From positions 1,860,001-1,924,000 of the forward strand of contig NZ_CP159290.1 in the NCBI RefSeq assembly GCF_040448685.1: 64,000 nucleotides of DNA. The letters are read 5' to 3'. Position 1 is the stretch's first letter. Every line of letters starts with the position of its first letter. The stretch comes from Cellulosimicrobium sp. ES-005. Its GTDB lineage: Bacteria > Actinomycetota > Actinomycetes > Actinomycetales > Cellulomonadaceae. Of this stretch, positions 37,427 through 48,455 are shown piece after piece. The notes beneath the pieces were generated by a model. That model was given only the letters and a program-made list of their open reading frames with translations, was not told the origin of the DNA and did not search any database. The position numbers were made by a program, and so were the translations under genes.

Positions 37427-37858
37427 GTGACGTCCGAGGCCGTGCGACGTCGGCGGGTCCCGCGCGCGGCGCAGGCACCCCTCGCGGTCGGCGCGCTCGT
37501 CGCGGCGGCGGTGGTCTACGTCGGTGCCGTCGACCCGAACCGCCCAGGGCACTACGTCACGTGCCCCCTGCTCGCCCTGACCGGCCTCGCGTGCCCGGGG
37601 TGCGGCGGACTGCGCGCCACCTACGACCTCGTGCACCTCGACGTCGCCGCGGCCTGGTCCATGAACCCCCTCTGGGTCGTCGTCGCGCCGCTGCTCGTCG
37701 CGCTGTGGGTCACGTGGCTCGTCCGGGCCTGGCGCGGGCGCCCGGCCCCGCGCCTCCCTGCCGGGGTCGCGTGGGCCTCCCTCGGCGTCCTCCTCCTCTT
37801 CGGCGTCCTGCGGAACGTGCCCGCGCTCGTCCCGTGGCTCGGCCCGGCAGCGGGGTGA
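37427..37858 (+). CDS. DUF2752-family membrane protein
   Basis: A 143-residue protein with three hydrophobic segments and the family signature [19 protein letters not shown], whose CPGCGGLR pair of cysteines could bind metal or form a disulfide. Function unknown. Start GTG 37427 lies 11 bases after the DUF4190 stop. It closes the set of small membrane proteins between trpE and trpC. Confidence 0.86.
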   Translation: MTSEAVRRRRVPRAAQAPLAVGALVAAAVVYVGAVDPNRPGHYVTCPLLALTGLACPGCGGLRATYDLVHLDVAAAWSMNPLWVVVAPLLVALWVTWLVRAWRGRPAPRLPAGVAWASLGVLLLFGVLRNVPALVPWLGPAAG

Positions 37859-37928
37859 GAGGGTCGGGCAGCGCCGCGACGGCCGTCTCGGGGGCTGGGC
37901 CGTGGTCATCGTCACTCGGGGGCGGCTC

Positions 37929-37934
37929 TACGAT
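37929..37934 (+). promoter_or_regulatory. -10 box upstream of trpC
   Basis: TACGAT at 37929-37934, giving a ~95-base leader before trpC. No leader peptide with tandem Trp codons in a usable frame was found, so classical attenuation is not evident. Confidence 0.4.
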
Positions 37935-38034
37935 GGCAGGTACCTCCCTGTCAACGGGTCGGCCCGAACCTGTGGGTGCACGATGGCCGACCGGCCCGGC
38001 CGGGGGGCGGGACGACACGGGGAGTGGTGGGACG

Positions 38035-38847
38035 ATGACGGTTCTGGACGACATCGTCGCGGGCGTGCGCGAGGATCTCGCGGTGCGTCAGGCGGCGACC
38101 TCGCTCGACGAGCTGAAGGAACGCGCGTCCCGCCTCCCCGGCGCGCTCGAGTGCGTGAGCCGCCTCAAGGCGGACGACGCGGTCGCGGTCATCGCCGAGG
38201 TGAAGCGCTCGAGCCCCAGCAAGGGTGCGCTCGCGGCGATCTCCGACCCGGCCGAGCTCGCCGGGGAGTACGAGAAGGGCGGCGCGGCCGCGATCTCCGT
38301 GCTCACCGAGCAGCGGCGGTTCAACGGCAGCCTCGCCGACCTCGACGCCGTGCGCGCCCGGGTCGACGTCCCCGTGCTCCGCAAGGACTTCGTCGTGACG
38401 CCGTACCAGGTGTGGGAGGCGCGCGCGCACGGTGCCGACATCGTCCTCCTCATCGTCGCCGCGCTCGAGCAGACGGTCCTCACGTCGCTCGTCGAGCGCG
38501 TCCACTCGCTCGGGATGACGGCGCTCGTCGAGGTGCACACGCTGGACGAGGTCTCGCGCGCGCTCGACGCGGGCGCCCGCGTCGTGGGCGTCAACTCGCG
38601 CAACCTCAAGACGCTCGACGTGGACCGCACCACGTTCGCGCGCCTCGCGCCCGCCATCCCGGACGAGGTCGTCCGCGTCGCCGAGTCCGGCGTGCGCGGG
38701 CCGCACGACGTCATGGACTATGCCCGTTCCGGTGCGCACGCGGTGCTCGTCGGCGAGGCGCTCGTGACCGACGACGCCCCGCGCTCGTCCGTCGCGGACC
38801 TCGTCGCGGCCGGGTCGCACCCGTCGCTGTGGTCCGTGCGGCCCTGA
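38035..38847 (+). CDS. trpC: Indole-3-glycerol phosphate synthase
   Basis: TIM-barrel enzyme that closes the indole ring in tryptophan synthesis (270 aa). Signature stretches: [14 protein letters not shown] (catalytic Lys region), [47 protein letters not shown] and [13 protein letters not shown]. The frame is open upstream to an ATG at 37933, but that codon overlaps the -10 box, so ATG 38035 (with GGGAG upstream) is preferred. No trpD or trpF is nearby. Confidence 0.96.
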   Translation: MTVLDDIVAGVREDLAVRQAATSLDELKERASRLPGALECVSRLKADDAVAVIAEVKRSSPSKGALAAISDPAELAGEYEKGGAAAISVLTEQRRFNGSLADLDAVRARVDVPVLRKDFVVTPYQVWEARAHGADIVLLIVAALEQTVLTSLVERVHSLGMTALVEVHTLDEVSRALDAGARVVGVNSRNLKTLDVDRTTFARLAPAIPDEVVRVAESGVRGPHDVMDYARSGAHAVLVGEALVTDDAPRSSVADLVAAGSHPSLWSVRP

Positions 38848-38926
38848 GGCACGACGGCTCCGTCCGTCACGCCGCAGGCGCCGCGCCCCGGCCCAGCACA
38901 CCCCACCACGCAGGAGGACCGGCCCC

Positions 38927-40243
38927 GTGCCCGACTCGACACCTTCGACCACCTCACGGAGTGCCGAGCACTCCGTGCGCGCCGACCTGACGCGCTCCCT
39001 CGCGACCCAGGAGGGTCCCTACTTCGGCGAGTTCGGCGGACGGTTCGTCCCCGAGGCGCTCATCGCCGCCCTGGACGAACTGGAGACCGAGTACCGCAAG
39101 GCGCTCGACGACCCGGCGTTCGTGAACGAGCTCGCGCGCCTCCAGCGCGAGTACACCGGGCGTCCCAGCCCGCTCACCGAGGTGCCGCGCTTCGCGCAGC
39201 ACGCGGGCGGCTCGCGCGTCTTCCTCAAGCGCGAGGACCTCAACCACACCGGCTCGCACAAGATCAACAACGTCCTCGGCCAGGCGCTGCTCGTCAAGCG
39301 GATGGGCAAGACGCGCGTGATCGCCGAGACCGGGGCGGGCCAGCACGGCGTCGCGACGGCGACGGCCGCGGCCCTGCTCGACCTCGAGTGCGTCGTGTAC
39401 ATGGGCGAGGAGGACACTCGGCGCCAGGCGCTCAACGTGGCTCGCATGCGCCTGCTCGGCGCCGAGGTCGTGCCCGTGACGATCGGGCAGCGCACGCTCA
39501 AGGACGCGATCAACGAGGCGCTCCGCGACTGGGTCGCGAACGTCGACACGACGCACTACCTCCTCGGCACCGTGACCGGCCCGCACCCCTTCCCCGAGAT
39601 GGTGCGCGAGTTCCACCGCGTCATCGGCGAGGAGGCGCGCACGCAGATCCTCGACCGCATCGGGCGGCTGCCGGACGCGCTCGCGGCGTGCGTCGGCGGA
39701 GGGTCCAACGCGCTCGGCCTGTTCAACGCGTTCCTCGACGACGAGGGCGTCGAGCTCTACGGCTTCGAGGCCGGCGGCGAGGGCGTGGAGACCGGCCGCC
39801 ACGCGGCCCGCTTCAGCGGAGGCGCTCCCGGCGTCCTGCACGGTGCTCGCTCGTACCTGCTGCAGGACGACGACGGCCAGACCTTGCCCAGCCACTCGGT
39901 CTCGGCGGGGCTCGACTACCCGAGCGTCGGCCCGGCGCACTCGTGGCTCCACGACCTCGGTCGGGCCACCTACGAGCCCGTGACCGACTCCGAGGCCATG
40001 GAGGCCTTCCGGCTGCTGTGCCGCACGGAGGGCATCATCCCCGCGATCGAGTCGGCGCACGCGCTCGCCGGCGCGCTGCGGGTCGGCCGCGCGGCGGCCG
40101 CCGCGGGCCGCACCGACCACGTGATCCTGGTGAACCTCTCGGGGCGCGGGGACAAGGACGTCGCGACCGCCGCCCGGTGGTTCGACCTCGTGGACGACGA
40201 CGCGATCGCCGAGACGGCGACGGGCACGGAGGGACAGCTGTGA
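38927..40243 (+). CDS. trpB: Tryptophan synthase beta subunit
   Basis: Pyridoxal-phosphate enzyme condensing indole and serine (438 aa). The N-terminal [17 protein letters not shown]-lysine Lys112 in [15 protein letters not shown], the phosphate loop [10 protein letters not shown] and the C-terminal NLSGRGDKD are all present. The first ~28 residues are a Ser/Thr-rich extension and the last ~20 are acidic. GTG 38927 has AGGAGG about ten bases upstream. A perfect 9-bp hairpin is encoded within codons 10-17. The stop overlaps trpA (GTGA). Confidence 0.97.
   Translation: MPDSTPSTTSRSAEHSVRADLTRSLATQEGPYFGEFGGRFVPEALIAALDELETEYRKALDDPAFVNELARLQREYTGRPSPLTEVPRFAQHAGGSRVFLKREDLNHTGSHKINNVLGQALLVKRMGKTRVIAETGAGQHGVATATAAALLDLECVVYMGEEDTRRQALNVARMRLLGAEVVPVTIGQRTLKDAINEALRDWVANVDTTHYLLGTVTGPHPFPEMVREFHRVIGEEARTQILDRIGRLPDALAACVGGGSNALGLFNAFLDDEGVELYGFEAGGEGVETGRHAARFSGGAPGVLHGARSYLLQDDDGQTLPSHSVSAGLDYPSVGPAHSWLHDLGRATYEPVTDSEAMEAFRLLCRTEGIIPAIESAHALAGALRVGRAAAAAGRTDHVILVNLSGRGDKDVATAARWFDLVDDDAIAETATGTEGQL
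38955..38977 (+). promoter_or_regulatory. Perfect stem-loop inside the start of trpB
   Basis: CACGGAGTG (38955-38963), loop CCGAG, CACTCCGTG (38969-38977). It lies about 28 bases after the initiation codon, in the part of TrpB that is least conserved. It could slow early elongation or cause attenuation; this is inference. Confidence 0.4.
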
Positions 40244-41151
40244 GCGCGGCACGGACCAAGGACGCCCCCGGGACGACCGCAGGCGCGTCGGGCACCGCGC
40301 GCCGCCTGCTCGAGCTCCGCGCGGAGGGTCGGGCCGCGCTCGTGGCCTACCTGCCCGTCGGCTTCCCGACCGTGGACCGCTCGATCGAGGCGGCGCTCGC
40401 GCTCGTCGACTCGGGCGTGGACGTGCTGGAGCTCGGCATCCCGTACACCGACCCCGTGATGGACGGTCCGGTGATCCAGGCCGCCGCGCAGACCGCGCTC
40501 GACGCGGGCGTGCGCGTCGCCGACGTGTTCCGCGTCGTCGCTGCCGTCACCGAACGCACCGGCGGCCGGGTCCCGGTGCTCGTCATGACGTACTGGAACC
40601 CGGTCCTGCGGTACGGCGTCGACGCGTTCGCGCGCGACCTCGCCGCCGCCGGGGGAGCCGGTCTCATCACGCCCGACCTCATCCCCGACGAGGGTCGCGC
40701 GTGGCTGGACGCGTCGGAGGCGCACGGGCTGGACCGCGTCTTTCTCGTCGCGCCGAGCTCGACGGCCGAGCGGCTGCGGCTCACGGCGCGCGCGTCGCGC
40801 GGGTTCGTCTACGCCGCCTCGACGATGGGCGTCACGGGCGTGCGGGCGGCCGTCGGGCCGCAGGCCGCGCGGCTCGTCGCCGACACGCGCGCCGCCGGCG
40901 CCGACCTGGTGTGCGTCGGCCTCGGCGTGTCCACCGGCGAGCAGGCCGCCGAGGTCGGCCGCTACGCCGACGGCGTCATCGTCGGCTCCGCGTTCGTCCG
41001 CCCGCTCCTGGGCGACGCGCCGTGGGACGAGCGGCTCGCCGCCCTGAAGGCCGTCGCGGCGGACCTCGTCGCGGGCGTCCGCGCGGGCCGGGACGGGGCC
41101 GGCGACGGCGTCCCGGCCGGCACGACGACGACAGGAGAGGTGGTCGCATGA
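40240..41151 (+). CDS. trpA: Tryptophan synthase alpha subunit
   Basis: Aldolase-type subunit that splits indole-3-glycerol phosphate and channels indole to TrpB (303 aa). The catalytic Glu is in [20 protein letters not shown] and the catalytic Asp in the same segment; other marks are [37 protein letters not shown] and [14 protein letters not shown] ~20-residue N-terminal and ~35-residue C-terminal extension are low complexity. Start GTG 40240 overlaps the trpB stop; its stop overlaps lgt (ATGA). Confidence 0.97.
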   Translation: MSAARTKDAPGTTAGASGTARRLLELRAEGRAALVAYLPVGFPTVDRSIEAALALVDSGVDVLELGIPYTDPVMDGPVIQAAAQTALDAGVRVADVFRVVAAVTERTGGRVPVLVMTYWNPVLRYGVDAFARDLAAAGGAGLITPDLIPDEGRAWLDASEAHGLDRVFLVAPSSTAERLRLTARASRGFVYAASTMGVTGVRAAVGPQAARLVADTRAAGADLVCVGLGVSTGEQAAEVGRYADGVIVGSAFVRPLLGDAPWDERLAALKAVAADLVAGVRAGRDGAGDGVPAGTTTTGEVVA

Positions 41152-42161
41152 GCGCCGCGCTCGCCGTCGGGCAGCTCGTGGAGGCCGCGGGCGCCCTGCC
41201 CGCCGCGCTCCCGAGCCCCCCGCAGCACACGTGGTATGTCGGGCCGTTCCCGATCCGGGCGTACGCCCTCGCGATCCTCGCGGGCATCGCGGTGGCCCTG
41301 TGGCTCACCCGGCGCCGCTGGGTGGAGCGCGGGGGAGAGGCGGACGACGTCCTGGAGATCGCCTTCTGGGCGGTCCCCTTCGGCATCGTGGGCGGCCGGC
41401 TCTACCACGTCTTCTCGACGCCGGACCCGTACTGGGGCCCGAACGGCGACCCCGTCCGCGCGCTCTACGTGTGGGAGGGCGGCCTGGGCATCTGGGGCGC
41501 CGTCGCGCTCGGCGCGGTCGGCGCGTACATCGGGTGCCGCCGCCAGCGCGTGAGTTTCCCCGCGTTCGCGGACGCCCTGGCGCCCGGCCTGCTGCTCGCG
41601 CAGGCCGTCGGCCGGCTCGGCAACTGGTTCAACCAGGAGCTGTTCGGCGCCCCGACGACCCTCCCCTGGGGGCTGCGCGTCGACGACTCCGTGGCCGCCG
41701 CGGCCGGGTACCCGCCGGGCACCCTGTTCCACCCGACGTTCCTCTACGAGATGGTCTGGAACATCGGCGCTGCCCTGCTCCTGATCTACCTGGACCGTCG
41801 GTTCCGGCTGGGTCATGGTCGGGTATTCTGGCTCTACGTCTTCGTCTACACGCTCGGTCGTGTGTGGATCGAGATGCTGCGCATCGACGAGGCCGAGCTC
41901 GTCCTCGGCCTCCGGCTGAACGTCTGGACCTCGATCCTGGTCGGTGTCGGTGCGCTGATTGCGTTTATCGTTGTCGGGCGTCGCCACCCCGGGCGCGAGG
42001 AGACGGTGTCCCTCGACGCTCCGGACGAGGCGTCCACCACGGGGTCCGAGGAGCCGGTCGAGGAGTCGACCGACGACGAGGACCCCTCGACGACCGAGGA
42101 CTCCGACGACTCGGAGGAGTCCGAGCAGGCAGATGCCGCGCGACCAGACCCCGGTCGCTGA
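41148..42161 (+). CDS. lgt: Prolipoprotein diacylglyceryl transferase
   Basis: Membrane enzyme transferring diacylglycerol from phosphatidylglycerol to the lipobox Cys of prolipoproteins (337 aa), for example the FKBP lipoprotein here. About seven transmembrane helices. The Lgt signature [16 protein letters not shown] is intact, as are the N-terminal [12 protein letters not shown] and the family Arg in PWGLRV, and HPTFLYE. The last ~50 residues form a strongly acidic Glu/Asp/Ser tail, as in many actinobacterial Lgt proteins. ATG 41148 overlaps trpA and has AGGAGAGG upstream. The position trpCBA-lgt matches mycobacteria. Confidence 0.97.
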   Translation: MSAALAVGQLVEAAGALPAALPSPPQHTWYVGPFPIRAYALAILAGIAVALWLTRRRWVERGGEADDVLEIAFWAVPFGIVGGRLYHVFSTPDPYWGPNGDPVRALYVWEGGLGIWGAVALGAVGAYIGCRRQRVSFPAFADALAPGLLLAQAVGRLGNWFNQELFGAPTTLPWGLRVDDSVAAAAGYPPGTLFHPTFLYEMVWNIGAALLLIYLDRRFRLGHGRVFWLYVFVYTLGRVWIEMLRIDEAELVLGLRLNVWTSILVGVGALIAFIVVGRRHPGREETVSLDAPDEASTTGSEEPVEESTDDEDPSTTEDSDDSEESEQADAARPDPGR

Positions 42162-42184
42162 GCATCCGTCATTCATAGGCGAAT

Positions 42185-42206
42185 CCGCCGGGCGACCGCC
42201 CGGTGG
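42185..42206 (+). terminator. Hairpin after lgt
   Basis: CCGCCGGGC pairs with GCCCGGTGG (9 bp with one G-T) around the loop GACC, 24 bases after the lgt stop and followed by GTTCTGTC. Probable end of the trp-lgt transcript. Confidence 0.5.
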
Positions 42207-42300
42207 GTTCTGTCATGTCCATAGGGCCGACGACGTCCCGAACCCCCCCAGCTGGAACCAGCCCGGCCGTCTCGGTCGGGCGCCTGTGAGGACGGTGTTG

Positions 42301-45300
42301 ATGACCACGCCGCAGTATCGGGACGCGCACCGGGCACCCGCCCTGTCCGCCCCTCCCACGGCATCCGGTCTGTACGACCCCGCCGCCGAGCACGACGCGT
42401 GCGGCGTCGCCTTCGTGGCGACGCTCCGCGGCACGCCCGGACGCGACATCGTTGACGCGGGGCTGACGGCCCTGCTCAACCTCGACCACCGCGGCGCCGT
42501 CGGTGCCGAGGAGAACAGCGGCGACGGCGCCGGGATCCTCACGCAGATTCCCGACGCCTTCGTGCGCGACGTGGTCGACGCGGAGCTCCCGCCCGCGGGC
42601 CACTACGCCATCGGCATGGCCTTCCTCCCGCAGGAGGCCGACGCCGCCGCCGAGGCGGCCCGTGGCGTCGAGGCGATCGCGGCGGAGGAGAAGCTCGAGG
42701 TCCTCGCGTGGCGCGACGTGCCCGTCACGGCCGACCTCGTCGGCCCGAGCGCGCGTGCGTCCATGCCGCTGTTCCGTCAGGTCGTCGTCGCGGACCCCGC
42801 GCGCGAGCTGTCCGGCGTCGAGCTCGACCGTCGCACGTACCGCCTGCGCAAGCGCGCGGAGAACGAGCTCGGCCTGTTCTTCGCGTCGCTCTCGGCGCGC
42901 ACCCTCACGTACAAGGGGATGCTCACGACGGCGCAGCTCGAGCCGTTCTTCCCCGACCTGTCCGACCCGCGGTACGCGAGCGAGATCGCGCTCGTGCACT
43001 CGCGGTTCTCGACGAACACGTTCCCGTCGTGGCCGCTCGCGCAGCCGTTCCGCATGATCGCGCACAACGGCGAGATCAACACGGTGCGCGGCAACCGGAA
43101 CTGGATGGCGGCGCGTGAGGGCACCCTCGCGAGCGAGGCCGTCGGCGACCTCGCCCCGCTCCTGCCGGTGTGCTCGGAGGGCTCCAGCGACTCGGCGAGC
43201 TTCGACGAGGTGCTCGAGCTCCTGCACCTCTCGGGCCGCTCGCTGCCGCACGCGGTGCTCATGATGATCCCGGAGGCGTGGGAGAACCACGCCGACATGG
43301 ACCCGGACCTGCGCGCGTTCTACGAGTACCACTCGACGCTCATGGAGCCGTGGGACGGCCCCGCGTGCCTCAACTTCACCGACGGCACGCTCATCGGCGC
43401 GGTCCTGGACCGCAACGGCCTGCGCCCGGGGCGCTACTGGGTGACCGAGGACGGCCTCGTGGTGCTCGCGAGCGAGGCGGGCGTGCTCGACCTCGACCCC
43501 GCGACGATCGTCCGCAAGGGCCGCCTCGAGCCCGGCCGCATGTTCCTCGTCGACACCGGCCAGGGCCGGATCATCGAGGACGAGGAGATCAAGTCCCAGC
43601 TCGCCGCCCAGCGCCCGTACGCGCAGTGGGTCGCCGAGAACGCGGTCTACCTCGACCAGCTCCCCGAGCGCGAGCACGTCGCGCACAGCCCCGCGTCCGT
43701 CGAGCGCCGCCAGCGCGCCTTCGGGTACACGCAGGAGGAGCTCAAGGTCATCCTCACCCCGATGGCCAACACGGGGGCGGAGCCGCTGGGCGCGATGGGC
43801 ACGGACACGCCCATCGCCGTCCTCGCGAAGCGTCCGCGCCTGCTGTTCGACTACTTCACGCAGATGTTCGCGCAGGTGACGAACCCGCCGCTGGACGCGA
43901 TCCGCGAGGAGCTCGTCACGTCCATCGGCGGCGCGATCGGCCCGGAGCCGAACCTCCTCGTCGACACGCCCGAGCACGCGCGCAAGCTCATGCTGCCCTT
44001 CCCCGTGCTCGACAACGACCAGCTCGCGAAGATCATCCGCGTCGACAAGGACCCGAAGCTCTCCGGCATCTTCCGCGCGGTGACGATCAAGGGCCTGTAC
44101 CGCGTCGCGGGCGGCGGCGAGTCCCTGCTCGCCCGCCTCGAGGAGATCTTCGCCGAGGTCGACGAGCACGTCGCCGCGGGCGCGAGCTTCATCGTGCTGT
44201 CGGACCGCGACTCGGACGCCGAGCACGCGCCGATCCCGTCGCTGCTCCTGTCGAGCGCGGTGCACCACCACCTGCTGCGGCGGCACACGCGCACCCAGGT
44301 GTCGCTCGTCGTCGAGGCCGGCGACGTGCGCGAGGTGCACCACGTCGCGCTGCTCATCGGCTACGGCGCGGCCGCGGTCAACCCGTACCTCGCCATGGAG
44401 ACGGTCGAGGACCTCGCGCGCCGCGGCTACCTCACGGTCGACCCGGCGAAGGCCGTCGCGAACCTCATCAAGGGGCTCGGCAAGGGCGTGCTCAAGGTCA
44501 TGAGCAAGATGGGCATCTCGACCATCTCCTCGTACCGCGGCGCCCAGGTGTTCGAGGCGGTGGGCCTGTCCCACGACCTCGTGCAGGCGTTCTTCACGGG
44601 CACGACGTCGCGCCTCAGCGGCATCGGGCTCGACGTCGTCGCGGCCGAGGTCGCCGCGCGCCACGTCGACGCGTACCCCAAGTCCGGCAACCACCGCCCG
44701 CACGTGCGCCTCACGACGGGCGGCGAGTACCAGTGGCGCCGCGACAGCGAGGAGCACCTGTTCGACCCGGAGACGGTCTTCCGCCTGCAGCACGCCACGC
44801 GCGAGCGCCGGTTCGACATCTTCCGCCAGTACACGCACCGCGTGGACGAGCAGTCCTCGCGCCTCATGACGCTGCGCGGCCTCCTCGCGCTGCGCGAGGG
44901 CGAGCGCCCCGCGGTCCCGCTCGACGAGGTCGAGCCCGTGAGCGAGATCGTCAAGCGCTTCAACACGGGCGCCATGTCCTACGGGTCGATCTCCGCGGAG
45001 GCGCACGAGACCCTCGCGATCGCGATGAACCGTCTGGGTGGCCGGTCGAACACCGGCGAGGGCGGCGAGGACCCGGAGCGCCTGTACGACCCGGAGCGCC
45101 GCTCCAAGGTCAAGCAGATCGCGTCGGGCCGCTTCGGCGTCACGAGCGAGTACCTGACGAACGCGGACGACATCCAGATCAAGCTCGCCCAGGGCGCCAA
45201 GCCCGGCGAGGGCGGTCAGCTCCCTGGGCACAAGGTGTACCCGTGGGTCGCGAAGACCCGGCACTCGACGCCGGGCGTCGGGCTCATCTCGCCGCCGCCC

Positions 45301-46884
45301 CACCACGACATCTACTCGATCGAGGACCTCGCGCAGCTCATCCACGACGCGAAGAACGCGAACCCGGCGGCGCGCATCCACGTCAAGCTCGTCTCCGAGT
45401 TCGGCGTCGGGACGGTCGCGACGGGCGTGTCCAAGGCGCACGCGGACGTCGTCCTCATCTCGGGTCACGACGGCGGCACGGGTGCGAGCCCGCTGACGTC
45501 GCTCAAGCACGCGGGCACGCCCTGGGAGATCGGCCTCGCCGAGACCCAGCAGACGCTCGTGCTCAACAACCTGCGCGACCGGATCGTCGTCCAGGTCGAC
45601 GGCCAGATGAAGACCGGTCGCGACGTGGTCGTGGCGGCGCTGCTCGGGGCCGAGGAGTTCGGCTTCGCGACCGCCCCCATGGTCGTCTCGGGCTGCGTCA
45701 TGATGCGCGTGTGCCACCTGGACACGTGCCCGGTCGGCGTCGCGACGCAGAACCCCGAGCTGCGCGCCCGGTTCACGGGCAAGCCGGAGTTCGTCGTGAA
45801 CTTCTTCGAGTTCATCGCCGAGGAGGTGCGCGAGTACCTGGCGCGCCTCGGCTTCCGGACCGTCGAGGAGGCCATCGGCCGTGTCGAGCTCCTCGACACG
45901 CGCAAGGCGATCGACCACTGGAAGGCCCAGGGCCTCGACCTCGGGCCCGTGCTCGAGCGTCCCGTGCCGGTGGAGGGCGCCTCGCTGCGCAACACCACGA
46001 CGCAGGACCACGGCCTCGAGAAGGCGCTCGACAACCAGCTCGTCGCGCTCGCCGAGGACGCGCTCGAGCGGCGCGAGCCGGTCCGCATCTCCCTGCCGGT
46101 GCGCAACGTCAACCGCACCGTCGGCACGATGCTCGGCCACGAGGTGACCAAGCGGTTCCGCGGCGAGGGCCTGCCCGACGACACGATCGACGTGACCCTC
46201 ACCGGGTCCGCCGGCCAGTCGCTCGGCGCGTTCCTGCCGCGCGGCGTCACGCTGCGCCTGTTCGGCGACGCGAACGACTACGTCGGCAAGGGCCTGTCGG
46301 GCGGACGGATCGTCGTGCGCCCGGACCGCAACGCGGTCCTCACCGGGTCGAGCAACGTCGTCGCGGGCAACGTCATCGGCTACGGCGCGACGTCGGGCGA
46401 GATCTTCCTGCGCGGCCGGGTCGGCGAGCGCTTCGGCGTGCGCAACTCGGGCGCCACGCTCGTCGTCGAGGGCGTGGGCGACCACGGCTGCGAGTACATG
46501 ACGGGCGGCACGGTGCTCGTGCTCGGCCCGACCGGGCGCAACTTCGGCGCCGGCATGTCCGGCGGCACCGCGTACGTGCTCGACCTGCGCGAGGGCAACG
46601 TCAACACGAGCGCGCTCGCCACCGGCGAGCTCGGCCTGAGCCCGCTCGAGGACGCCGAGGTCGCGCTCGTCGAGCAGCTCGTCCGTCGTCACCACGAGGA
46701 GACGGGGTCGCCGCTCGCGGCCGAGCTCCTCGAGGACTTCCCCGCGGCCGTCCAGCGCTTCACGCGCGTGCTGCCGACCGACTTCGCCCGCATGCGCTCG
46801 GCGCTCGAGAAGGCGGAGTCGGCAGGGCTCGACCCCGCGGCCCCGGGCGTGTGGGACCAGATCTTGGAGGTGGCCCGTGGCTGA
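42301..46884 (+). CDS. gltB: Glutamate synthase large subunit (NADPH-GOGAT alpha)
   Basis: Makes two glutamates from glutamine and 2-oxoglutarate (1527 aa, standard length). Order of domains: a ~33-residue propeptide; the Ntn glutaminase domain beginning at the nucleophile Cys34 ([10 protein letters not shown]); a central domain; the FMN-binding synthase barrel ([44 protein letters not shown]); the 3Fe-4S cluster site [15 protein letters not shown]; and the C-terminal beta-helix ([19 protein letters not shown]). ATG 42301 follows GAGGA; a GTG at 42286 would lengthen the propeptide by five residues. It overlaps gltD by eight bases. Confidence 0.97.
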   Translation: MTTPQYRDAHRAPALSAPPTASGLYDPAAEHDACGVAFVATLRGTPGRDIVDAGLTALLNLDHRGAVGAEENSGDGAGILTQIPDAFVRDVVDAELPPAGHYAIGMAFLPQEADAAAEAARGVEAIAAEEKLEVLAWRDVPVTADLVGPSARASMPLFRQVVVADPARELSGVELDRRTYRLRKRAENELGLFFASLSARTLTYKGMLTTAQLEPFFPDLSDPRYASEIALVHSRFSTNTFPSWPLAQPFRMIAHNGEINTVRGNRNWMAAREGTLASEAVGDLAPLLPVCSEGSSDSASFDEVLELLHLSGRSLPHAVLMMIPEAWENHADMDPDLRAFYEYHSTLMEPWDGPACLNFTDGTLIGAVLDRNGLRPGRYWVTEDGLVVLASEAGVLDLDPATIVRKGRLEPGRMFLVDTGQGRIIEDEEIKSQLAAQRPYAQWVAENAVYLDQLPEREHVAHSPASVERRQRAFGYTQEELKVILTPMANTGAEPLGAMGTDTPIAVLAKRPRLLFDYFTQMFAQVTNPPLDAIREELVTSIGGAIGPEPNLLVDTPEHARKLMLPFPVLDNDQLAKIIRVDKDPKLSGIFRAVTIKGLYRVAGGGESLLARLEEIFAEVDEHVAAGASFIVLSDRDSDAEHAPIPSLLLSSAVHHHLLRRHTRTQVSLVVEAGDVREVHHVALLIGYGAAAVNPYLAMETVEDLARRGYLTVDPAKAVANLIKGLGKGVLKVMSKMGISTISSYRGAQVFEAVGLSHDLVQAFFTGTTSRLSGIGLDVVAAEVAARHVDAYPKSGNHRPHVRLTTGGEYQWRRDSEEHLFDPETVFRLQHATRERRFDIFRQYTHRVDEQSSRLMTLRGLLALREGERPAVPLDEVEPVSEIVKRFNTGAMSYGSISAEAHETLAIAMNRLGGRSNTGEGGEDPERLYDPERRSKVKQIASGRFGVTSEYLTNADDIQIKLAQGAKPGEGGQLPGHKVYPWVAKTRHSTPGVGLISPPPHHDIYSIEDLAQLIHDAKNANPAARIHVKLVSEFGVGTVATGVSKAHADVVLISGHDGGTGASPLTSLKHAGTPWEIGLAETQQTLVLNNLRDRIVVQVDGQMKTGRDVVVAALLGAEEFGFATAPMVVSGCVMMRVCHLDTCPVGVATQNPELRARFTGKPEFVVNFFEFIAEEVREYLARLGFRTVEEAIGRVELLDTRKAIDHWKAQGLDLGPVLERPVPVEGASLRNTTTQDHGLEKALDNQLVALAEDALERREPVRISLPVRNVNRTVGTMLGHEVTKRFRGEGLPDDTIDVTLTGSAGQSLGAFLPRGVTLRLFGDANDYVGKGLSGGRIVVRPDRNAVLTGSSNVVAGNVIGYGATSGEIFLRGRVGERFGVRNSGATLVVEGVGDHGCEYMTGGTVLVLGPTGRNFGAGMSGGTAYVLDLREGNVNTSALATGELGLSPLEDAEVALVEQLVRRHHEETGSPLAAELLEDFPAAVQRFTRVLPTDFARMRSALEKAESAGLDPAAPGVWDQILEVARG

Positions 46885-48343
46885 CCCCCGCGGATTCCTG
46901 AAGGTGCGGGAGCGCGAGCTCCCGCCCAACCGCCCGGTGGCCGTGCGCCTGCGGGACTGGAAGGACGTGCACGCGCACCTCGAGGAGGGCCAGCCGTTCC
47001 TCAAGGAGCAGGCGGGACGCTGCATGGACTGCGGCATCCCGTTCTGCCACCAGGGCTGCCCGCTCGGGAACCTCATCCCGGAGTGGAACGACCTCGTCTA
47101 CCGCGACCAGTGGGCCGACGCGATCGACCGCCTGCACGAGACCAACAACTTCCCGGAGTTCACCGGTCGCGTGTGCCCGGCACCGTGCGAGTCGAGCTGC
47201 GTGCTCGGCATCAACCAGCCGGCCGTGACGATCAAGAACGTCGAGGTCTCGATCATCGACGAGGCGTTCGCGCGCGGCTACGTCACGCCGCAGGTGCCGC
47301 AGCGCCTCACGGGCTCGACGGTCGCCGTCGTGGGCTCGGGGCCTGCCGGCCTCGCCGCCGCGCAGCAGCTCACGCGCGCCGGCCACACGGTCGCCGTCTA
47401 CGAGCGGGACGACGCGATCGGTGGGCTGCTGCGCTACGGCATCCCCGACTTCAAGCTCGAGAAGCACCACATCGACCGCCGCGTGGCGCAGATGGAGGCC
47501 GAGGGCACGCGGTTCCGCCCCGGTGTCGAGATCGGCGTCGACATCACGTGGGACGACCTGCGGGCCCGGTACGACGCCGTCGTGGTCGCCACGGGTGCGA
47601 CCGTCCCGCGCGACCTGTCGGTCCCCGGGCGAGAGCTCGACGGCATCCACTTCGCCATGGACTTCCTGCACCAGGCGAACGCCGTCGTCGCCGGGCGCGA
47701 GGTCGCCGACCAGATCACGGCCACGGGCAAGCACGTCATCGTCATCGGCGGCGGCGACACCGGGTCGGACTGCCTCGGCACCTCGCTGCGCCAGGGCGCG
47801 GCGAGCGTGACGACGCTCGCGATCGGCAAGCAGCCGCCGCTCGAGCGGTCCGCGACCCAGCCGTGGCCGACGGACCCGATCGTGTTCGAGGTGTCCACGT
47901 CGCACGAGGAGGGCGGTGAGCGCGAGTTCCTCGCGTCCACCGTCGAGTTCCTGGGCGACGAGAACGGAGCCGTGCGCGCGCTGCGCGTCGCGGAGACCGA
48001 GTACCTGCCCGACGGCCGTCGCGTGCCCAAGGCGGGCACCGAGCGCGAGATCCCCGCGGACCTCGTGCTCGTCGCGATGGGCTTCACCGGGCCGGAGACG
48101 GCGACCATCACGACCCAGGCCGGCGCGGACCTCACGGGCCGCGGCCTCGTGGCGCGCGGCGACGACTTCGCGTCGTCGCTGCCCGGGGTCTTCGTGGCCG
48201 GCGACGCGGGTCGTGGGCAGTCGCTGATCGTGTGGGCGATCGCCGAGGGACGGGCGGCGGCGGCATCCGTCGACGCCTACCTTCAGGGAGGGACCGAGCT
48301 GCCCGCGCCTGTGCGCGCGAACACCGTGTCCTTGCGCGCTTGA
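46877..48343 (+). CDS. gltD: Glutamate synthase small subunit (GOGAT beta)
   Basis: NADPH-oxidising FAD subunit passing electrons to GltB through two 4Fe-4S clusters (488 aa). N-terminal cysteine clusters: [17 protein letters not shown] and [14 protein letters not shown]-binding [13 protein letters not shown] and NADPH-binding [14 protein letters not shown] motifs follow, then the C-terminal FAD stretch [22 protein letters not shown] 46877 lies inside the end of gltB in another frame, so translation is coupled. Confidence 0.97.
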   Translation: MADPRGFLKVRERELPPNRPVAVRLRDWKDVHAHLEEGQPFLKEQAGRCMDCGIPFCHQGCPLGNLIPEWNDLVYRDQWADAIDRLHETNNFPEFTGRVCPAPCESSCVLGINQPAVTIKNVEVSIIDEAFARGYVTPQVPQRLTGSTVAVVGSGPAGLAAAQQLTRAGHTVAVYERDDAIGGLLRYGIPDFKLEKHHIDRRVAQMEAEGTRFRPGVEIGVDITWDDLRARYDAVVVATGATVPRDLSVPGRELDGIHFAMDFLHQANAVVAGREVADQITATGKHVIVIGGGDTGSDCLGTSLRQGAASVTTLAIGKQPPLERSATQPWPTDPIVFEVSTSHEEGGEREFLASTVEFLGDENGAVRALRVAETEYLPDGRRVPKAGTEREIPADLVLVAMGFTGPETATITTQAGADLTGRGLVARGDDFASSLPGVFVAGDAGRGQSLIVWAIAEGRAAAASVDAYLQGGTELPAPVRANTVSLRA

Positions 48344-48414
48344 CGTGCACCCCGGCGCCGGGTGTCCGGCGCCGGGACGATGAGCGGGGCATCCTAGGGA
48401 GGGGCACCCCGCGA

Positions 48415-48435
48415 CGACCGGCTCCCGGCCGGTCG
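48415..48435 (+). terminator. Hairpin between gltD and pyk
   Basis: CGACCGGC (48415-48422) pairs with GCCGGTCG (48428-48435) around TCCCG. It lies 72 bases after gltD and 20 before pyk, so it could terminate gltBD or belong to the pyk leader. Confidence 0.35.
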
Positions 48436-48455
48436 GAAGACTAGAGGCTGGAGAT

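Noticed and set aside
37859-38034. Trp leader peptide and attenuator before trpC
   Set aside because: The only tandem Trp codons in the region (near 38025) fall in a frame that runs far into trpC out of frame, with no stop or terminator-antiterminator pair nearby.
37561-38034. N-terminal extension of TrpC
   Set aside because: The frame is open, but that sequence is the DUF2752 gene in another frame; TrpC similarity begins at 38035.
42169-47076. About 1600-codon open frame on the minus strand opposite gltB
   Set aside because: gltB on the plus strand has complete domains; the antisense product has no recognisable sequence and typical shadow composition.
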